64,000 nucleotides of DNA, taken from the NCBI RefSeq assembly GCF_963676685.1, contig NC_092356.1, forward strand, positions 48,199,601 to 48,263,600. Reading direction: 5' to 3'. Shown piece after piece: positions 59,624 to 64,000 of the stretch (position 1 is the stretch's first letter; each line of letters starts with the position of its first letter). The DNA comes from Mytilus edulis (taxonomy: Eukaryota; Mollusca; Bivalvia; Mytilida; Mytilidae). The translations under genes were made by a program, and so were the position numbers. The notes beneath the pieces are model-generated. The model saw nothing but the letters and a program-made list of their open reading frames with translations, had not been told where the DNA came from and did not search any database.

Positions 59624-60916
59624 CTAGAGGCTCCAAAGAGCCTGTGTCGCTCACCTGGGACTATGTGAATATTAAACAAAGGACGCATTTGAATTCATGA
59701 CAAGATTGTGTTTTGGTGATGGTGATGTGTTTGAACATCTTACTTTACTGAACATTCTTGCTGCTAACAATCATTCTATCTATATTGAACTTGGCCTAAG
59801 AGTTTCAGTCAAAAGTTAGTTAAAATTTACAAATTATATGAAAATTGTTAAAAATTGACTATAAAGGGCAATAACTCCTTATGGGGTCAATTGACCATTT
59901 AGGTCATGTTGACTTATTTTAAGGTCTTACTTTGCTGTACATTGTTGCTCCTTACAGTTTATATCTATCTATAATAATATTCAAGATAATAACAAAAAAA
60001 GGCAAAATTTCCTTAAAATGACTAATTCAGGGGCAGCAATCTAACAGCACTTTGTCCGATCCATCTAAAAAATTTCATGGCAGATAGATCTTGACCTGAT
60101 AAACAATTTTATTCCCTGTTAGATTTGCTCTAAATGAATTGGTTTTTGAGTTATAAGCCAAAAACTGCATTTTACCCCTATGTTCTATTTTTAGCCATGG
60201 CGGCCATCTAGGTTGGTTGGCCGGGTCACGCCACACAGTTTTTAAACTAGATACCCCAATGATGATTGAGGCCAAGTTTGTTTAAATTTGGCCTGATAGT
60301 TTCAGAGGAGAAGATTTTTGTAAAAGATTACCAAGATTTATGAAAAATGGTTAAAAATTGACTATAAAGAGCAATAACTCCTAAAGGGGTCAACTGACCA
60401 TTTTGGTTATGTTGACTTATTTGTAGATCTTACTTTGCTGAACATTATTGCTGTTTACAGTTTATCCCTATCTATAATAATATTCAAGATAATAACAAAA
60501 AACAGCAAAATTTCCCTAAAATTACAAATTCAGGGGCAGCAACCCAACAACGGGTTGTCCGATTCATCTGAAAATTTCAGGGCAGTTAGATATTGACCTG
60601 ATGAACATTTTTACCCCATATCAGATTTGCTCTAAATGGTTTGGTTTTTGAGTTATAAGCCAAAAACTGCATTTTACCCCTATGTTCTATTTTTAGCCGT
60701 GGCGGCCATCTTGGTTGGTTGGCGGGGTCACGCCACACAATTTTTAAACTAGATACCCCAATGATGATTATGGCCAAGTTTGGATTAATTTGGCCCAGCA
60801 GTTTCAGAGGAGAAGATTTTTGTAAAAGTTAACGACGACGGACGCAGGACGACGGACGACGCCGGACGCCAAGTGATGAGAAAAGCTCACTTGGCCCTTC
60901 GGGCCAGGTGAGCTAA
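59624..60916 (-). mobile_element. Helitron/Helentron-like element, copy with two internal units
   Basis: Same ends as 26497-27304 (CTAGAGGCTC at one side, GGCCAGGTGAGCTAA at the other, both with hairpins). The body holds two tandem units of about 490 bp, each with GACTATAAAG(G/A)GCAATAACTCC, CAATGATGATT and TTTCAGAGGAGAAGATTTTT. The GACGACGGACG simple tract lies near the GGTGAGCT end. The short ORFs at 60075 and 60586 recur in every copy and are non-coding repeat content. Confidence 0.65.
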
Positions 60917-61034
60917 AAAGTTGTGGTTGGTTTTAAATATTCTAAAACAATAGAAATTCAAACAATGACATAACATTATTTTAATTTTTGTGTACATTTT
61001 TTGTGAAATGATTTCTTATTTCTTCTTTCCTTTT

Positions 61035-62809
61035 TTAGCTCACCTGGCCCGAAGGGCCAAGTGAGCTTTTCTCATCACTTGGCGTCCGTCATCCGTCGTC
61101 GTCCGTCGTCGTCGTTAACTTTTACAAAAATCTTCTCCTCTGAAACTACTGGGCCAAATCAAACCAAACTTGGCCACAATCATCATTGGGGTATCTAGTT
61201 TAAAAAGTGTGTGGCGTGACCCGGTCAACCAACCAAGATGGCCGCCACGGCTAAAAATAGAACATAGGGGTAAAATGCAGTTTTTGGCTTATAACTCAAA
61301 AACCAAAGCATTTAGAGCAAATCTGACATGGGGGGTTAAAATGTTTATCAGGTCAAGATCTATCTGCCCTGAAATTTTCAGATGAATCGGTCAATCGGTT
61401 GTTGGGTTGCTGCCCCTGAATTGGTAATTTTGAGGAAATTTTGCTGTTTTTGGTTATTATCTTGAATATTATTATAGATAGAGATAAACTGTAAACAGCA
61501 ATAATGTTCAGCAAAGTAAGATCTACAAATAAGTCAACATGACCAAAATGGTCAGTTGACCCGTTTAGGAGTTATTGCCCTTTATAGTCAATTTTAACCA
61601 TTTTTCATAAATTAAATTAATCTTTTACAAAAATCTTCTCCTCTGAAACTACTGGGCAAAATTAATCCAAACTTGGCCACAATCATCTTTGGGGTATCTA
61701 GTTTAAAAAATGTGTGGCGTGACCTGGTCAACCAACCAAGATGGCCACCACCGCTAAAAATAGAACATAGGGGTAAAATGCAGTTTTTGGCTTATAACTC
61801 AAAAACCAAAGCATTTTGAGGAAATCTGACATGAGATAAAAATGTTTATCAGGTCAAGATCTATCTGCCCTGAAATTTTCAGATGAATCGGTCAATCGGT
61901 TGTTGGGTTGCTGCCCCTGAATTGGTAATTTTGAGGAAATTTTGCTGTTTTTGGTTATTATCTTGAATATTATTATAGATAGAGATAAATTGTAAACAAC
62001 AATAATGTTCAGCAAAGTAAGATCTACAAATAAGTCAACATGACCAAAATGGTCAGTTGACCCCTTTAGGAGTTATTGCCCTTTATAGTCAATCTTTAAC
62101 CATTTTTCATAAATCTAAGTAATCTTTTACAAAATCTCCACTGAAACTACTAGGCCACAATCATCTTTGGGGTATCTAGTTTGAAAAATGTGTCCGATGA
62201 CCTGGCCATTCAACCATGATGGCCGCCACGGCTAAAAATAGAACATAGGGGTAAAATGCAGTTTTTGGCTTATAACTATGAATTCAAAGCATCTAGAGCA
62301 AATCTGACAAGAAGTTAAATTGTTAATCAAGTCAATATCTATCTGCCCTGAATTTTTCAGATGAATTGGACAACTGGTTGTTGGGTTGCTGCCCTCCAAT
62401 TGGTAATTTTTAAAGAAATTTTGCCGTTTTTGGTTATCTTGAATACTATTATAGATAGCGATAAACTGTAAACAGCAATAATGTTCAGCAAAGTAAGATC
62501 TACAAATAAGTCAACATGACCTAAATGGTCAATTGACCCCTTAAGGAGTTATTGCCCTTTATAGTCAATTTTTAACAATTTTCATTAATTTGGTAAATAT
62601 ATGTAAATTTTTACCAAATATAGTTCTCTGTTACTAATGGGCAAAGTTCATTATAGATATAATTGTAAGAAGCAAAATCGTTCAGTAAAGTAAGAACTTC
62701 AAACACATCACCATCACCAAAATACAATTTTGTCATGAATCCATTTGTGTCCTTTGTTTAATATGCACATAGACCAAGGTGAGCGACACAGGCTCTTTAG
62801 AGCCTCTAG
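61035..62809 (+). mobile_element. Helitron/Helentron-like element, inverted partner with three internal units
   Basis: Runs from TTAGCTCACCTGGCCC to GGCTCTTTAGAGCCTCTAG followed by T. Three tandem internal units, versus two in the neighbouring copy and one in 26497-27304. It stands in opposite orientation to 59624-60916, only about 118 bp away. Confidence 0.65.
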
Positions 62810-63589
62810 TTAATATGTACAATAAACACTTCAGATATAATTACTTACAAGTTCAGCTATCAACAAAAAAGCTTCCTTTTATAGTCTGACTTGAATAGTG
62901 AGGGTGTTGCCTAGCATCTGTTTTACTATGAAGCTGTAAATAAAAAAAAAATTACATCAGATAATGACTGAGATTGTCAATATGTGCTTAAGAACAGGAT
63001 TGAAACAGAGCAATAAGGAGAAAAAAGGGAAACATTCACCTGGAATTTTTAACTCTTTTTTATAAATCTCAATGCTTTGAGCCTTCCATTTAAATCTTTG
63101 TCAATGAATGAATAAATGGTTCATAAAATAAAACAAGGTCAAGAAAAGGATTATGTTATACAGTTTTTAAGATCAAAATGAAATTCTAGATATTCCTCAA
63201 GGTACTGAGCATCAGTTTCAGATTGCTGTTAACTTTTTATGTCAATTTAGCTTTTAAGCTATTGTTGCTGTCAACATGGTAAAGTCCACAATTACTGGAC
63301 AGTCATAACTTTAGATTTCAATTTTGAATGAGCTGTCAATAATAAAATTGAAAATGGAAATGGGGAATGTATCAAATAGACAACAACCTAAACATAGAAA
63401 AAACAACAGCAGAAGGCTATTTATGAATTACTGAAACTCTCAATATTCAATCATCTTTGAATGCAAGTAAATAAATAACCTGCAGTATGAAGGATATAAT
63501 CATTATTTGTTTATGGGTCGTAACAACATTATTGAACAATGTAGCCAAAAAAATGTATACACTTGTTTGCTCTCTCCTGGCAGAAAGAT

Positions 63590-63765
63590 AAAGTAGATTA
63601 TGCTGTATGGGCTTTGCTCATTGTTGAAGGCCGTACAGTCACAGTGACCTATGGGAAAAAGTCAAAGGTGTTAATTTCTGAGTCACTTACTCATTTGGTC
63701 TCTTGTGGAGAGTTATCTCAATGGCAATCATACCACATTTTTTTTTTATAGAATATACATAGATA
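63590..63765 (-). repeat. 'GATGTGG...CCAATGA' repeat, reverse copy
   Basis: GTATGGGCTTTGCTCATTG, AAGGCCGTACAGTCACAGTG, TTGGTCTCTTGTGGAG and ATCATACCACA. Confidence 0.65.
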
Positions 63766-63794
63766 AAATAATTGTATTTTTTTCTTTTTCTTAT

Positions 63795-63900
63795 ATCTAG
63801 ATATAGGAAGATGTGGTGTGAGTGCCAATGAGACAACTCTCCATACAAATAACAATTTAAAAAGTAAACCATTATAGGTTAAAGTACGGCCTTCTAATTA
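63795..63900 (+). repeat. 'GATGTGG...CCAATGA' repeat, forward copy
   Basis: GGAAGATGTGGTGTGAGTGC, CCAATGAGACAACTCTCCAT, GTAAACCATTATAGGTT and AAAGTACGGCCTTC. Faces the copy at 63590-63765 as an inverted pair. Confidence 0.7.
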
Positions 63901-64000
63901 TTAACAGATTATATACAACATGTTCTAAACTTAAATGATGCTTTATCAAACAAATTTTGACTCTTATCATTACTTTTATACCAAAAAAATGACCCCCCCC

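Larger units (their letters stand above)
62810..64000. other. Right end of the window
   Basis: AT-rich with repeat copies at 63590-63765 and 63795-63900 and a C run at the very end (63992-64000). A possible 85-bp exon at 62933-62849 (- strand) is discussed under findings. No gene supported. Confidence 0.4.

Overview
This is animal nuclear DNA. Coding sequence is split by GT-AG introns, the sequence is AT-rich (roughly two thirds A+T by eye), interspersed repeats are dense, and there are microsatellites and one 100-base assembly gap. The repeat families and the gene content suggest a bivalve mollusc, probably a marine mussel of the Mytilus type. That is inference from repeats I recognise; no marker gene in the window proves it.

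Bases 1-24,600, + strand: the 3' half of an Eph receptor tyrosine kinase gene. Eleven exons (5238-20989) join in one frame and encode 492 residues: the end of the last fibronectin III domain, the transmembrane helix, the juxtamembrane tyrosines, a complete kinase, a SAM domain and a C-terminal PDZ-binding tail. The 5' half lies left of the window. One intron holds a decayed duplicate of a kinase exon. A long AT-rich 3' UTR follows.

Bases 24,600-29,800: repeats. They include a MITE with a clear target-site duplication and a three-level nest of elements. The innermost insertion has a recoverable empty site with no target duplication (Helitron/Helentron-like).

Bases 29,800-33,200, - strand: a three-exon BTB-BACK-(divergent PHR) gene of the BTBD3/BTBD6 class, 495 residues.

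Bases 36,300-57,400, - strand: a tandem array of four paralogous two-exon genes with period about 5.6-6.8 kb. Exon 1 encodes a TIR domain. Exon 2 encodes paired CCCH zinc fingers resembling the ZAP/PARP12 N-terminal module, and in the intact copies a C-terminal membrane anchor. The phase-1 splice junction is the same in all copies. Copies 2, 3 and 4 are intact (387, 378 and 378 residues). Copy 1 is a pseudogene with three stop codons, a lost splice donor, a broken zinc finger and no anchor. Copy 3 has lost the usual TIR box-2 and WCxxE residues. Upstream of copy 2 are four tandem GAAANN units (IRF/ISRE-like), a TATA-like stretch and a possible non-coding leader exon. The proteins look like tail-anchored RNA-binding TIR adaptors or effectors; the role in antiviral immunity is inferred. 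This array is the most interesting part of the window.

Bases 57,400-64,000: a cluster of ACGT-centred palindromes just upstream of copy 4, then two large copies of one repeat in head-to-head inverted orientation, and other dispersed repeats. No convincing gene is seen there.
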